DNA of 64,000 nt from Streptomyces physcomitrii (lineage in GTDB: Bacteria; Actinomycetota; Actinomycetes; Streptomycetales; Streptomycetaceae), in the NCBI RefSeq assembly GCF_012273655.1, contig NZ_JAAWWP010000001.1:248001-312000 (forward strand), read 5' to 3'. Below are positions 36,321 to 47,917 of the stretch, piece by piece. Each line of letters begins with the position of its first letter. Position 1 is the stretch's first letter. The notes below the pieces were generated by a model. That model ran no database searches. It was not told where the DNA came from and was given only the letters and a program-made list of their open reading frames with translations. The position numbers and the translations under genes were made by a program.

Positions 36321-37352
36321 CTACTTGGCCCGGTCGAAGTCGATGGCGCTGTAGGCGCGGAGCTTCTTCAGGCGGTGCGTGGAGTCGATCTGGCGGATGG
36401 TGCCCGAGCGCGAACGCATCACCAGGGACTGGGTGGTGGCGGTCTCCGCGCGGTAGCGCACGCCGCGCAGCAGTTCGCCGTCGGTGATGCCGGTGGCGAC
36501 GAAGAAGACGTTGTCGCCCCAGACCAGGTCGTCGGTGGTCAGCACCCGGTCGAGGTCGTGCCCGGCGTCCAGGGCGCGCTGCTTCTCGGCCTCGTCCTTG
36601 GGCCAGAGCTTGCCCTGCAGGGTGCCGCCGAGGCACTTGATCGCGCAGGCCGAGATGATCCCCTCGGGGGTGCCGCCGATGCCCATCAGCATGTCCACGC
36701 CGGTGCCCTCGCGCACCGCCATCACCGAACCGGCCACATCGCCGTCGGAGATGAACTTGATCCGCGCCCCGGCCTCCCGGATCTCCCGGACGATGCCCTC
36801 GTGGCGGGGGCGGTCCAGAATGACGACCGTGACGTCCTCGGGGGTGGAGTTCTTCGCCTTGGCGACCCGGCGGATGTTCGCGGCGACCGGGGCGTTGATG
36901 TCGACGAAGTCGGCGGCCTCGGGCCCGGTGACCAGCTTGTCCATGTAGAAGACCGCCGAGGGGTCGAACATGGTGCCGCGGTCGGCCGCGGCCAGGACCG
37001 CGATGGCGTTGGACATGCCCTTGGCGGTGAGAGTGGTGCCGTCGATCGGGTCGACGGCGATGTCGACCTCCGCACCGGTGCCGTCGCCGATCTGCTCGCC
37101 GTTGTAGAGCATCGGCGCCTCGTCCTTCTCGCCCTCGCCGATGACGACGACACCGTTCATCGACACGGTGGAGACGAGGGTGCGCATGGCCCGTACCGCC
37201 GCGCCGTCGGCGCCGTTCTTGTCGCCGCGGCCGACCCAGCGGCCCGCTGCCATGGCCGCCGCCTCGGTGACGCGGACCAGTTCGAGCGCGAGGTTGCGGT
37301 CGGGCGCCTCGGGGGAGACCTCGAGTTCGGACGGCAGATGATGCTCGGTCAT
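36321..37352 (-). CDS. glpX: Class II fructose-1,6-bisphosphatase
   Basis: 343-aa GlpX, the gluconeogenic fructose-1,6-bisphosphatase of actinobacteria. Metal and phosphate motifs: [46 protein letters not shown], and [16 protein letters not shown] 37352 has AAAGG 9 nt upstream (GAAAGGTGCGCTTG); the in-frame GTG 9 nt earlier is less likely. It is divergent from the DUF4245 gene. Confidence 0.95.
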   Translation of the reverse strand: MTEHHLPSELEVSPEAPDRNLALELVRVTEAAAMAAGRWVGRGDKNGADGAAVRAMRTLVSTVSMNGVVVIGEGEKDEAPMLYNGEQIGDGTGAEVDIAVDPIDGTTLTAKGMSNAIAVLAAADRGTMFDPSAVFYMDKLVTGPEAADFVDINAPVAANIRRVAKAKNSTPEDVTVVILDRPRHEGIVREIREAGARIKFISDGDVAGSVMAVREGTGVDMLMGIGGTPEGIISACAIKCLGGTLQGKLWPKDEAEKQRALDAGHDLDRVLTTDDLVWGDNVFFVATGITDGELLRGVRYRAETATTQSLVMRSRSGTIRQIDSTHRLKKLRAYSAIDFDRAK

Positions 37353-37577
37353 CAAGCGCACCTTTCTGAAATTCGAGAAGAAGAGCTGCGCGCCCGAGGG
37401 CGGCGGGGAGCACGGCGCGGGCGGGGCCGGAAGCGGACGGATGCGTTCATGACTCTAACGGCACCCCGCCAGAATGAGCAGTGCGCCCTTCGCATGAGCG
37501 GCCCGCCGGACCGGGGCGCGGGCCCGCACGTCAGGGGTGGTCGCGGGGCGGTCGCGGGGACCTGAGACCATGGGCGG

Positions 37578-38096
37578 GTGGCAGGTATGAGAGGAAGGCA
37601 GACGGTCCGCGACATGGTGTTGTCGCTGGCCGCCATCGGCGCGTTCGCGGCAGTGATCTATTTCGTCCTCCCGCACGACGACACCGAGAAGCCCCCGCAG
37701 AAGGTCGACTACCAGGTGGAACTCACCACCGCCCGCCGTGCCGCCGGTTATCCGGTGGCCGCGCCGGAGGGCCTCGGCAAGGGCTGGGCGGCGACCTCGG
37801 TGCGCTTCGACGGGGCCGCCTTCAAGGCCTGGCACCTCGGCTTCCACGGCCCGGACCGGACGTATGTCGCGGTGGAGCAGTCCACCGAGCGGCCCTCCCG
37901 CTTCATCGACCGGGTCACCCGCGGGGCCGACGAGACAAAGCTCACGCAGGAGATCGGCGGCGACCGCTGGCGCCGCTACGACGGCTCGGACTACGACGCC
38001 CTCGTCCTGAAGGAGAAGGGCGTGACCACGGTCGTCACCGGCCCCGCCTCCCGCTCCGAGCTGACACATGTGGCGGAGCGCCTCAAGCGGTCCTGA
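37578..38096 (+). CDS. DUF4245 membrane-anchored protein
   Basis: 172 aa. The N-terminal TM segment is MVLSLAAIGAFAAVIYFVLP (about 14-33). The extracytoplasmic domain shows AAPEGLGKGWAATSVRFDG, LGFHGPDRTYVAVEQSTERP and LKEKGVTTVVTGPAS, which define the actinobacterial DUF4245 family. Function is unknown. GTG 37578 is only 18 nt after possible promoter sequence and may have a very short leader. It lies divergent from glpX. Confidence 0.8.
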   Translation: MAGMRGRQTVRDMVLSLAAIGAFAAVIYFVLPHDDTEKPPQKVDYQVELTTARRAAGYPVAAPEGLGKGWAATSVRFDGAAFKAWHLGFHGPDRTYVAVEQSTERPSRFIDRVTRGADETKLTQEIGGDRWRRYDGSDYDALVLKEKGVTTVVTGPASRSELTHVAERLKRS

Positions 38097-38167
38097 GGAG
38101 GCGGCTCCGGATCACTTCTCGCCAGGGCTTCCCGCTCGAAGCTCCCTCAAGGCTTCCGAGCGGGCCA

Positions 38168-38245
38168 TCGAAGACGGCGAGCCGCCGAAGGTCGCCGGCC
38201 TTCGAAGACGGCGAGTCATCGAAGACGGCGAGTCATCGAAGACAG
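38168..38245. repeat. Short direct repeats after the DUF4245 gene
   Basis: Repeated ATCGAAGACGGCGAG segments, with two exact 17-bp units (TCGAAGACGGCGAGTCA) at about 38203-38236. They lie just before the terminator. Confidence 0.65.
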
Positions 38246-38246
38246 G

Positions 38247-38290
38247 GAAAGGGCCTCCGTCCGGCGCTGCTGCCGGGTGGAGGCCCTTTC
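38247..38290. terminator. Terminator between DUF4245 and nitroreductase genes
   Basis: Outer arms GAAAGGGCCTCC (38247-38258) and GGAGGCCCTTTC (38279-38290), with an inner CCGGC/GCCGG stem. It is bidirectional. Confidence 0.8.
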
Positions 38291-38366
38291 TTCCGCGTAC
38301 GGGGTGCGACGAGGCACGGGGTACGGGGTACGGATGCGCCCGCGTACGGGAGGTGCGCGGCGGTGC

Positions 38367-38957
38367 TCAGACGGTCTTGACGACGTCCTCGAAGGAGAGG
38401 CGCGGCGAACGCGGGAACCAGGCGTCCTCGCCCGGCTTGCCGATGTTGACGACGACCAGCGGGGTGTGGTCGTCGTCGAGGAACTCCTTGCGGACGCCCT
38501 CGGGGTCGAAGCCGGACATCGGTCCCGCGGCGAGACCGGCGGCGCGCACACCGATGATGAAGTACGCGGCCTGCAGTGCGGCGTTGAATCCGGCGGAGGC
38601 CTCACGGGTCTCACGCTGGCTGAAGAAGGCGTCCTTGGCCTGCGGGAAGTGCGGGAACAGCGTGGGCAGCTCCTCGTGGAACTCATTGTCCGCGGAGAGG
38701 ATCGCGACCAGCGGCGCGGTGCTGGTCTTGGGTCGGTTGCCCTCCGACATGTGGGGCACCAGGCGCTCCCGGGCCTCCGCGGAGCGGACCAGGGTCACCC
38801 GCAGCGGGGACTGGTTGAAGGCGGTGGGCCCGTACTTGACCAGTTCGTAGATCGCCTGGACCTGCTCCTCGGTCACCGGCTCGTCGGTGAAGGTGTTCGC
38901 GGTGCGGGCCTCGCGGAACAGCAGGTCCTGGGCGGCGGGGTCGAGAACGAGGGACAT
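38367..38957 (-). CDS. Nitroreductase-family malonic semialdehyde reductase
   Basis: 196-aa FMN-dependent nitroreductase-fold enzyme of the RutE type. Features: FREARTANTFTDEPVTEEQV, GPTAFNQSPLRVTLVRS (FMN phosphate loop), FNAALQAAYFIIGVRAAGLA, and GPMSGFDPEGVRKEF. RutE reduces malonic semialdehyde to 3-hydroxypropionate in pyrimidine breakdown. No other rut genes are here, so the physiological substrate is open. A 14-bp palindrome lies upstream of the start. Confidence 0.85.
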   Translation of the reverse strand: MSLVLDPAAQDLLFREARTANTFTDEPVTEEQVQAIYELVKYGPTAFNQSPLRVTLVRSAEARERLVPHMSEGNRPKTSTAPLVAILSADNEFHEELPTLFPHFPQAKDAFFSQRETREASAGFNAALQAAYFIIGVRAAGLAAGPMSGFDPEGVRKEFLDDDHTPLVVVNIGKPGEDAWFPRSPRLSFEDVVKTV

Positions 38958-39021
38958 GGTCAGCCTTTTCGTCGAGGGAGACGGCAGTTCAGCGCCGTGG
39001 GACCCACCGTACGAGAGGTAG

Positions 39022-39035
39022 GTTGAAGTTTCAAC
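39022..39035. promoter_or_regulatory. Candidate operator upstream of the nitroreductase gene
   Basis: GTTGAAGTTTCAAC: 6-bp arms around GT. It is of the TTGAA-n-TTCAA type often bound by MarR-like regulators and lies 65 bp upstream of the start. Confidence 0.5.
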
Positions 39036-39116
39036 AAAAGCCGGGTTGCCGTGATCGACTTCACAGGAGCGCCGGGCCGGGTGCCGGGCGGTCCGCCCGC
39101 AGGCCGCCGCTCCTCG

Positions 39117-39413
39117 CTACTCCTCGTCCCCGGCGGCCGTCGCTCCCCCTTCCTCTTCCTCTTCCTCTTCTTCCCCCTCCTCTGCGTCCTCGGCCGCGAG
39201 GGCGGCGTCGAGGCGGGCGCGGGCGCCGTCCAGCCAGCGGCGGCAGACCCGGGCCAGCTCCTCGCCGCGCTCCCACAGCGCGAGGGACTCCTCCAGACTG
39301 GAGCCGCCGGCCTCCAACCGGCGTACCACGTCGACCAGTTCGTCGCGCGCCTGCTCGTAGCCGAGGGCCTCGGCGGCGGCCGTGCCCTGCTCGGTCGGTG
39401 TCTCGCTGGTCAT
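39117..39413 (-). CDS. xseB: Exodeoxyribonuclease VII small subunit
   Basis: 98-aa XseB. The conserved core is [20 protein letters not shown] followed by [20 protein letters not shown]. The tail is unusually acidic, with an uninterrupted run of eight Glu near the end. The ATG at 39413 is 131 nt after the xseA stop, so the genes are probably one operon. It forms the helical partner of XseA. Confidence 0.9.
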   Translation of the reverse strand: MTSETPTEQGTAAAEALGYEQARDELVDVVRRLEAGGSSLEESLALWERGEELARVCRRWLDGARARLDAALAAEDAEEGEEEEEEEEGGATAAGDEE

Positions 39414-39544
39414 TCCGCTGCCATTCCTCTGCCTTGTTCTCGTAGTTCTCGTACGGTGCGGCGGGCCGCCGGGGTGCGGTGGCCGCGGCCGGTGGTGCGC
39501 TGTCCGCGACAGCCCCCGGTGCGCGTGGTGGGGTGCGGGCGGGG

Positions 39545-40756
39545 CTACTCCTCCACCCGCACCACCCCGAACTCGCCCCCCGCGACCCGGGCCCGGAGCG
39601 GCCCGCCCTCGGGGGCGTCCGCGGGCTCGCGCACCACGGTGCCGTCCGCGGTCTGCAGGACCGCGTACCCCCGGCGCAGGGTGGCGGCGGGGGAGAGGGC
39701 GACCACCCGGGCGCGGGTGTGCGTCAGCTCGGAGGAGGCGCGGTCCAGGAGGTGGCCTAGGGTGCGGCGGGCGCGGTCGGCCAGGGCGCCCACCTGCTCG
39801 GCGCGGTCGTCGATCATGCGGTGCGGGTCCCGCAGGACGGGCCGGGCGAGGGCGTGGGCCAGCCCCCGCTCCTCGCGCTCCAGGAAGGACTCCAGGCAGC
39901 GCAGCGCCCGGTCCTGGAGCAGCCGCACCCGCTCGTACTCCTCGCCGACGTCCGGCACCACCTTCTTCGCGGCGTCGGTCGGGGTGGAGGCGCGCAGGTC
40001 CGCGACATGGTCGAGCAGGGGATTGTCCGGTTCGTGCCCGATCGCGGAGACCACCGGCGTACGGCAGTCGGCGACCGTGCGCACCAGCTGCTCGTCGGAG
40101 AAGGGCAGCAGATCCTCCACGCTGCCGCCACCGCGCGCCACGATGATCACATCGACGTCCCGGTGCCCGTCCAGCTCCTTGACGGCCTGGACCACCTGGG
40201 GCACCGCGTGCACCCCCTGCACCGCGACATTGCGCACCTCGAAGCGGACGGCGGGCCAGCGGTGCCGGGCGTTCTCCAGGACATCGCGCTCCGCCGCCGA
40301 GGCGCGGCCGCAGACCAGCCCGATGAGCTGCGGCAGGAAGGGCAGCGGCCGCTTGCGCTCGGCCGCGAAGAGTCCCTCGCCCGCCAGGGCCTTCTTCAAC
40401 CGCTCCAGACGCGCGAGGAGTTCGCCGACCCCGACCGGCCGTATCTCGGTGGCCCGCAGGGAGAGCTGGCCGCGCGGCGCGTACCACTCGGGTTTGGCGA
40501 ACACCACGACCCGGGCGCCCTCGGTGACGACATCGGCGACCGCCTCGAAGACCTGGCGGTAGCACGTCACGCTCACCGAGATGTCCTGCGAGGGATCGCG
40601 CAGCGTCAGGAAGACGACGCCCGCGCCGGGGCGCCGGGAGAGCTGGGTGATCTGCCCCTCCACCCAGATCGCGCCCAGCCGGTCGATCCAGCCGCCGATC
40701 AGGCGCGAGACCTGACCGACGGGCAGCGGCGCCTGAGCCGAGGTGTTCACAGCCAT
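39545..40756 (-). CDS. xseA: Exodeoxyribonuclease VII large subunit
   Basis: 403-aa catalytic subunit of ExoVII, which degrades single-stranded DNA in both directions. The N-terminal OB-fold ([20 protein letters not shown], then [19 protein letters not shown]) is followed by the catalytic segment [19 protein letters not shown], and [20 protein letters not shown] with TPTDAA. The helical C-terminus ends with [11 protein letters not shown]. It is divergent from ispH. Confidence 0.94.
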   Translation of the reverse strand: MAVNTSAQAPLPVGQVSRLIGGWIDRLGAIWVEGQITQLSRRPGAGVVFLTLRDPSQDISVSVTCYRQVFEAVADVVTEGARVVVFAKPEWYAPRGQLSLRATEIRPVGVGELLARLERLKKALAGEGLFAAERKRPLPFLPQLIGLVCGRASAAERDVLENARHRWPAVRFEVRNVAVQGVHAVPQVVQAVKELDGHRDVDVIIVARGGGSVEDLLPFSDEQLVRTVADCRTPVVSAIGHEPDNPLLDHVADLRASTPTDAAKKVVPDVGEEYERVRLLQDRALRCLESFLEREERGLAHALARPVLRDPHRMIDDRAEQVGALADRARRTLGHLLDRASSELTHTRARVVALSPAATLRRGYAVLQTADGTVVREPADAPEGGPLRARVAGGEFGVVRVEE

Positions 40757-40866
40757 GCGCCGAGCGTATCGGCCGCCGCCGACAAACCGGGACTGTCCAC
40801 AGGAGAGCACCGCACCCCTGGTCCCGAGGTTTTCCACAGGGGCGCCGGGACCGCGGGGTGACGCCC

Positions 40867-40872
40867 TACGAT
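40867..40872 (+). promoter_or_regulatory. -10 element, leaderless start of ispH
   Basis: TACGAT ends 7 nt before the ATG at 40880. The in-frame ATG at 40871 lies within this element and so cannot be in the transcript. Confidence 0.55.
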
Positions 40873-40879
40873 GGGTGCC

Positions 40880-41935
40880 ATGACTGCTTCCCCTGCCAGT
40901 GCGGCCGGTCCGTCCGACGCCGACTCCGCCCCTGCCGGCAAGCGGGTCCTGCTGGCCGCGCCCCGGGGCTACTGCGCGGGCGTGGACCGCGCGGTGATCG
41001 CCGTGGAGAAGGCCCTCGAACAGTACGGCGCCCCGGTCTACGTACGGCACGAGATCGTCCACAACAAGTACGTCGTCCAGACCCTCGAACGCAAGGGTGC
41101 GATCTTCGTCGAGAAGACGGAGGAGGTGCCGGAGGGCTCGATCGTGATGTTCTCCGCGCACGGCGTCGCCCCGGTCGTCCACGAGGAGGCCGCCGGGCGC
41201 AGGCTCGCCACCATCGACGCCACCTGCCCGCTGGTCACCAAGGTCCACAAGGAAGCCGTCCGCTTCGCCAAGGAGGACTACGACATCCTCCTGATCGGGC
41301 ACGAGGGCCACGAGGAGGTCATCGGCACCTCCGGCGAGGCCCCCGAGCACATCACGCTGGTGGACGGCCCCGGGGACGTCGCCCAGGTCGAGGTCCGCGA
41401 CGAGTCCAAGGTGGTCTGGCTCTCCCAGACCACCCTCTCGGTCGACGAGACCATGGAGACCGTCGACGCCCTCAAGGAGAAGTTCCCGCAGCTCATCTCG
41501 CCGCCCAGCGACGACATCTGCTACGCCACCCAGAACCGCCAGCTCGCGGTGAAGGAGATGGGCGCCGACGCCGATCTGGTCATCGTGGTCGGCTCGCGCA
41601 ACTCCTCCAACTCCGTGCGCCTGGTGGAGGTCGCCAAGCTCGCCGGCGCCCGCGAGGCCTATCTCGTCGACTTCGCCGAGGAGATCGACGAGAGCTGGCT
41701 GACCGAGGACGTGCGCACGGTCGGTGTCACCTCCGGGGCCTCGGTGCCCGAGGTGCTCGTCGAGGGCGTACTGGAGTGGCTGGCCGCCCGCGGCTTCGAG
41801 GACGTCGAGATCGTGAAGACGGCCGACGAGTCCATCCACTTCTCCCTCCCCAAGGAACTCCGCCGCGATCTGCGCGCCGAGGCCGCCGCCCTCGTCGGGG
41901 GCGGCTCCGCTGAGGGGCAGTCGAAGAGCGAGTAG
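40880..41935 (+). CDS. ispH: 4-Hydroxy-3-methylbut-2-enyl diphosphate reductase
   Basis: 351-aa Fe-S enzyme for the last step of the MEP isoprenoid pathway. The three cluster cysteines are C32 (PRGYCAGV), C116 ([11 protein letters not shown]) and C214 ([11 protein letters not shown]). Substrate His residues lie in [20 protein letters not shown] and [10 protein letters not shown] catalytic Glu/Thr pair is in the same blocks. I set the start at ATG 40880 on the leaderless promoter argument; the N-terminal 18 residues are variable. Divergent from xseA. Confidence 0.95.
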   Translation: MTASPASAAGPSDADSAPAGKRVLLAAPRGYCAGVDRAVIAVEKALEQYGAPVYVRHEIVHNKYVVQTLERKGAIFVEKTEEVPEGSIVMFSAHGVAPVVHEEAAGRRLATIDATCPLVTKVHKEAVRFAKEDYDILLIGHEGHEEVIGTSGEAPEHITLVDGPGDVAQVEVRDESKVVWLSQTTLSVDETMETVDALKEKFPQLISPPSDDICYATQNRQLAVKEMGADADLVIVVGSRNSSNSVRLVEVAKLAGAREAYLVDFAEEIDESWLTEDVRTVGVTSGASVPEVLVEGVLEWLAARGFEDVEIVKTADESIHFSLPKELRRDLRAEAAALVGGGSAEGQSKSE

Positions 41936-42055
41936 TGCCGGGCCGGGGCGTGCCCGCGAAGGCGCGCCCCTCCCGCGGCACCCCCGGCGGACCGCAGGGG
42001 TGAAGCAGGGGTGAAGGGCCGGGGCGCACGGGCCCTGGCGGCGCGCGGCAGGCTT

Positions 42056-42061
42056 TACCGT
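42056..42061 (+). promoter_or_regulatory. -10 element, leaderless start of ppgK
   Basis: TACCGT ends 6 nt before the ATG at 42068. There is no ribosome binding site, consistent with a leaderless mRNA. Confidence 0.5.
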
Positions 42062-42067
42062 AGCGCC

Positions 42068-42823
42068 ATGGAGATCTTCGGCGTGGACATCGGCGGTTCC
42101 GGGATCAAGGGCGCACCCGTGGACCTGGACCGGGGCGAGCTTGCGGCCGACCGCTTCAAGGTGCTGACCCCGCATCCCGCGACCCCCGAGGGCGTCGGCG
42201 AGGGTGTCGAACAGGTCGTGCGCCACTTCGACTGGGACGGGCCGGTCGGCGTCACCTTCCCCGGCGTGGTGACCGACGGCTCGACCATCCGCACCGCCGC
42301 CAATGTCGACAAGAGCTGGCTCGACGTGGACGCCCGGAGCCTGCTCAGCGAGCGCCTCGGCGGTGCCGAGGTGGTGGTCCTGAACGACGCCGACGCCGCC
42401 GGAGTCGCCGAGATGCAGTTCGGCGCGGGCCGCGGCCGCAAGGGCACCGTCCTCGTGCTGACCCTCGGCACCGGCATCGGCAGCGCGCTCTTCGTCGACG
42501 GCACCCTGGTCCCCAACACCGAACTCGGCCATCTCGAACTCCACGGCCACGACGCCGAGAAGCACGCCTCCACCAAGGCCAAGGACGACAACGACCTCAG
42601 CTGGGAGCACTGGGCCCACCGGCTCCAGAAGTACCTGCTCCACGTGGAGATGCTGTTCTCCCCCGAACTCTTCATCCTCGGCGGCGGGGTGAGCCGCAAG
42701 GCCGACAAGTTCGTGCCCCTGATCAAGCACGTCAAGGCCGAGATCGCCCCCGCCCAACTCCGCAACAACGCGGGCATCGTCGGCGCGGCGATGCGAGCGC
42801 ACGGGACGTACGGCGGGAAGTAG
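42068..42823 (+). CDS. ppgK: Polyphosphate glucokinase
   Basis: 251-aa ROK-family kinase that phosphorylates glucose with polyphosphate (and ATP), typical of actinobacteria. Motifs: [17 protein letters not shown] (phosphate 1), [40 protein letters not shown] (catalytic Asp), [17 protein letters not shown] (phosphate 2), and [15 protein letters not shown]. The start [10 protein letters not shown] follows a leaderless promoter. It is convergent with the DUF6542 gene. Confidence 0.93.
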   Translation: MEIFGVDIGGSGIKGAPVDLDRGELAADRFKVLTPHPATPEGVGEGVEQVVRHFDWDGPVGVTFPGVVTDGSTIRTAANVDKSWLDVDARSLLSERLGGAEVVVLNDADAAGVAEMQFGAGRGRKGTVLVLTLGTGIGSALFVDGTLVPNTELGHLELHGHDAEKHASTKAKDDNDLSWEHWAHRLQKYLLHVEMLFSPELFILGGGVSRKADKFVPLIKHVKAEIAPAQLRNNAGIVGAAMRAHGTYGGK

Positions 42824-42863
42824 GGCTGCCGGTACGAGAATCCGTACGAGAACCGGTACGAGA

Positions 42864-42892
42864 AAGGGCGCCGCCGGGGAAGCGGCGCCCTT
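42864..42892. terminator. Terminator between ppgK and DUF6542 genes
   Basis: A perfect 11-bp stem AAGGGCGCCGC / GCGGCGCCCTT with a 7-nt loop, between convergent genes. It is preceded by three GTACGAGAA copies. Confidence 0.75.
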
Positions 42893-42944
42893 CCTGCGTG
42901 CGGGGCTCGGAGGACTGGGAACCTCAGTTCTGGGGCTTGGTCGC

Positions 42945-43691
42945 TCAGGCGCGCGTCGGGCGGGCCGGGCGCCGTCCGGCCTGGGGGCTGCCGTGGGGGC
43001 CACCCTTGGGTCCGCCCTGGGCCGGTGGGCGCGGCCGCCGGGTCCCCTGACCCCCCGGAGGCTGCGGCGGGCGGCCACGGCGGGCCGCCGCGCGCCGGGC
43101 CATCAGGCGGATCTTGCGTACGGAGACGATCAGACCGGCGACCAGGGTGCCGCCGTAGAGCCAGCCCGCGTGCAGGGCGAGCGCGGTGAACAGGCCCATC
43201 AGCAGGCCGCCGATCCCGCCCTCGGTGTCCGCGACGGGGAAGACGCCGACCGCGAAGGCGATCGGGACGACGACGGGCGCCAGCACCAGGTCGGCATTGC
43301 GCACCCACAGCGCGGTCAGCGCGCTCACCGGGAGGAAGAAGAATCCGTACACCGCCAGCGAGGAGCCGAAGAGCAGCCGGTCCAGACCGGCGACCAGGAA
43401 CATCGCGGCGGCACAGAACAGCCCGCTGCCCAGCCCGGTCAGCCGGGGGTTGGGCAGCTGCCGGATCCGCTCCGCGAGACCCGCACCGGCGCCGCGGCCG
43501 GGCCGTGGATCACGCCCCGGTCGCGGGCCCCGCTCCGGTCCCGGGCGGCGGGGGGTACGCGCGGCCGGTGCGCCCGGCGCCTGCGGCCGTCTGACCGCGA
43601 CTGGTGCGGTGCGGCGCGGGCCGCCCTGCGGCGGCAGGGGCGCGGTCCGGCGCTGACGGCTCTGGGGGGGACGGGTCCTCGGTTGCTCCAC
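42945..43691 (-). CDS. DUF6542 integral membrane protein
   Basis: 248 aa. A Pro/Arg/Gln-rich N-terminal tail (about 70 residues) is followed by four to five TM helices ([94 protein letters not shown]) and a basic Pro-rich C-terminus. This is an actinobacterial membrane family without known function. The GTG at 43691 has TACGTT ending 6 nt upstream (leaderless); the open frame to 43916 runs through the promoter. Confidence 0.8.
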   Translation of the reverse strand: MEQPRTRPPQSRQRRTAPLPPQGGPRRTAPVAVRRPQAPGAPAARTPRRPGPERGPRPGRDPRPGRGAGAGLAERIRQLPNPRLTGLGSGLFCAAAMFLVAGLDRLLFGSSLAVYGFFFLPVSALTALWVRNADLVLAPVVVPIAFAVGVFPVADTEGGIGGLLMGLFTALALHAGWLYGGTLVAGLIVSVRKIRLMARRAAARRGRPPQPPGGQGTRRPRPPAQGGPKGGPHGSPQAGRRPARPTRA

Positions 43692-43975
43692 CGGACCAAC
43701 GTAGATCCGATCATGTGCCGGGCGGCCGTCGGGACACGCGCTTTGACCTGTCTTGGCCAAGCATCCCGATGTCCTCCGTGAAGTGGAGAGCCTGCGGGGG
43801 TGGTGTGGGACGGGGGTACGCGCCGGGGCACGGGCCGCCGGCGGGGGCGCGAGAGGCCTTCGGGCGCCGGGTCCCGTACGCCGTAGACTGGGCGACCGGC
43901 CCGTGCGTGCGCTCACCCCGGGTCCCTCGGCAAAGCCAGTTCGCCCACCAGCCCTGACGTACGGGAAGTCGCAAC

Positions 43976-45064
<1,089 letters not shown>

Positions 45065-45110
45065 CGGATGACGCCGCTCCGTTCTCGCTGATCCGGCGGG
45101 CGCAGCAGTT

Positions 45111-45148
45111 CACCTGGGGTCCGACTTTTCGGGGTCGGACCCCAGGTG
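45111..45148 (+). terminator. Terminator of ychF
   Basis: A perfect 15-bp stem (45111-45125 with 45134-45148) and an 8-nt loop starting TTTT, about 45 nt after the ychF stop. Confidence 0.85.
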
Positions 45149-45176
45149 TGTGTCTGATTCGAGTTCGGCGCCCTCG

Positions 45177-45182
45177 TATACT
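45177..45182 (+). promoter_or_regulatory. -10 element of the S51-type peptidase gene
   Basis: TATACT ends 7 nt before ATG 45190. The CTGATT at 45154-45159 is a weak -35 with 17 bp spacing. Probably leaderless. Confidence 0.55.
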
Positions 45183-45189
45183 GCGCGTT

Positions 45190-45837
45190 ATGCTTCTTTA
45201 TCTTTCTTCATTTCGCATCGGGAATAGGCCCGAGGAGTTGCGGCGCCTGCTCGCCGGACGTACCCGCACGGCACTCGTGATGAATGCCTATGATTTCCAG
45301 GACGCGGATTCCAGGAATGCCTCCCTGGAGCGTGAGGTCGCGGAACTGCGATCGGTGGGGCTTGCTCCGGAGGAACTCGACCTGCGCGACTATTTCAGTG
45401 GTGACCTTTCGCTCCGGAAAACTCTGGAGAACTTCGACCTGGTGTATGTGCGGGGTGGGAACACCTTCGTCCTGCGCCGTGCTCTCCGGCACAGCGGCGC
45501 CGACGTACTGCTGCCGGAACTCCTGGCCTCCGACGCCCTGGTCCTCGGCGGCTACAGTGCCGCCGCGGCTGTCGCGGGCACCACTCTGCGCGGCATCGCC
45601 GGCCACGTGGACGACCCGGACCACCTTCCCGCGGGCTACCCCGAGGGTCCTGTGCTGTGGGACGGGCTCGGCCTGCTGCCCTTCGCGGTCGCTCCCCACT
45701 ACCGCTCCGACCACCCCGAGACCGAGGAGATCGAGCACACCGTCCAGCACTACATCGACCATCACGAGCCGTTCGTGGCGCTGCGGGACGGCGAGGCGAT
45801 CGTCGTCGACGGCGACGGTGTACGGGTCGTCGGCTGA
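45190..45837 (+). CDS. Peptidase E-like (S51 family) protein
   Basis: 215 aa, type 1 glutamine-amidotransferase-like fold of peptidase S51. Features: LLYLSSFRIGNRPEELRRL, TALVMNAYDFQDA, DLRDYFSGD, VYVRGGNTFVLRRAL, and the nucleophile elbow LVLGGYSAAAAVAGTTLRG (Ser in place of the usual G-x-S-A-G context, here GYSAA). A His pair is in FAVAPHYRSDHPETEEIE. Members cleave Asp-X dipeptides or cyanophycin; the substrate here is unknown. The 5' third has clearly lower GC and uses codons such as CTT, TAT and TTT, unlike its neighbours, suggesting recent acquisition. Confidence 0.8.
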   Translation: MLLYLSSFRIGNRPEELRRLLAGRTRTALVMNAYDFQDADSRNASLEREVAELRSVGLAPEELDLRDYFSGDLSLRKTLENFDLVYVRGGNTFVLRRALRHSGADVLLPELLASDALVLGGYSAAAAVAGTTLRGIAGHVDDPDHLPAGYPEGPVLWDGLGLLPFAVAPHYRSDHPETEEIEHTVQHYIDHHEPFVALRDGEAIVVDGDGVRVVG

Positions 45838-46008
45838 CCGGCGCCGGTCCCTCGGGGCCGAGGCGGGCCGCTCTCCTGGGCTGGGGTCGGGCGGTGTCAG
45901 GCGGCAACTGGCGGCATATACAGGCAAGTTGGGCTAACGTGGGGCTCCCACTTCTGACCAGGCCGACGAGACCGCGCGGCCCGGTCCGCCGGACTCCGGG
46001 GGGTTTCC

Positions 46009-46424
46009 ATGGACCAGACCCTGCTGACGCTGGCCGCTTCCGCCGGCACCACCGTCGTGTCGCTCCTGGTGACCGAGGGGTGGCAGCAGGCCAGGGACGG
46101 CGTCGTGAGCGTGTGGCGGCGGTTCCACCCCGCGGCCGCCGAAGACGTGGAGGAGGCCCTGGAGGCGTCGCGGCGCTCCTTGCTCGCGGCGGCGGAGAGC
46201 GGTGACACCGAGGCCGCCCTCAACCTGGAGGCGCACTGGCGCCGACGCGTGGCGGAGCTGCTCACCGAGCACCCCCAGGCCGCGCCCGAGCTGGACGGGT
46301 TGCTGATCAGGCTGAACGAGGCCTCGTCGGGGCGGACGATCAACGGCGGCGTGCGGATGGAGGCCCGGGTGTCCGGGAACGGCCGCTCCTACCAGGCCGC
46401 CGGTGACCAGCACATCACCGAGCG

Positions 46425-46428
<4 letters not shown>
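46009..46428 (+). CDS. Small protein with C-terminal YQAAGDQHIT motif
   Basis: 139 aa, unknown function. The N-terminus LLTLAASAGTTVVSLLVTEG is a short hydrophobic helix. It is followed by a helical, acidic middle (DVEEALEASRRSLLAAAESG, then LNLEAHWRRRVAELLTEHPQ). The end, residues 111-139, is Gly/Asn-rich and closes with SYQAAGDQHITER. A related motif, FQSGRDQQIT, is near the start of the next protein. The two genes overlap by ATGA and must be co-translated. Such hydrophobic-helix plus motif proteins recur in Streptomyces as I remember them; no function is established. Confidence 0.75.
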
Positions 46429-47666
<1,238 letters not shown>

Positions 47667-47917
47667 GTCAACCAGGTCAACCAGGTCGTTCAGGTCAACG
47701 GTAGGCGTCGCTCCCGCGGCGCCACGTCCACGTGAACGGTGTTCCCTCGGGTCCGGCCGTCCCTTGCGTACCCGTCACCAGCGGTAGTCCACCCTGCTCA
47801 CGCGTGCCCTGCTCACGGGCACCCTGCCCACGGTTGCCAGGCCCAGGCACACCGTGTTCACCGGCACCACAGGCACGCCGAGGGCGTCAGGCCCCCCGTA
47901 GGTGCCGGGAGCGGCCT
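47667..47917. other. Intergenic region between the coiled-coil gene and the LAL regulator
   Basis: About 250 bp. It begins with AGGTCAACC-type repeats (47668-47702) and later has TGCCCACGG/TGCTCACGC repeats. No gene or clear terminator is seen. Confidence 0.4.

Noticed and set aside
40871..40882. ATG 40871 as the ispH start
   Set aside because: It lies in the -10 element; ATG 40880 fits the expected transcription start.
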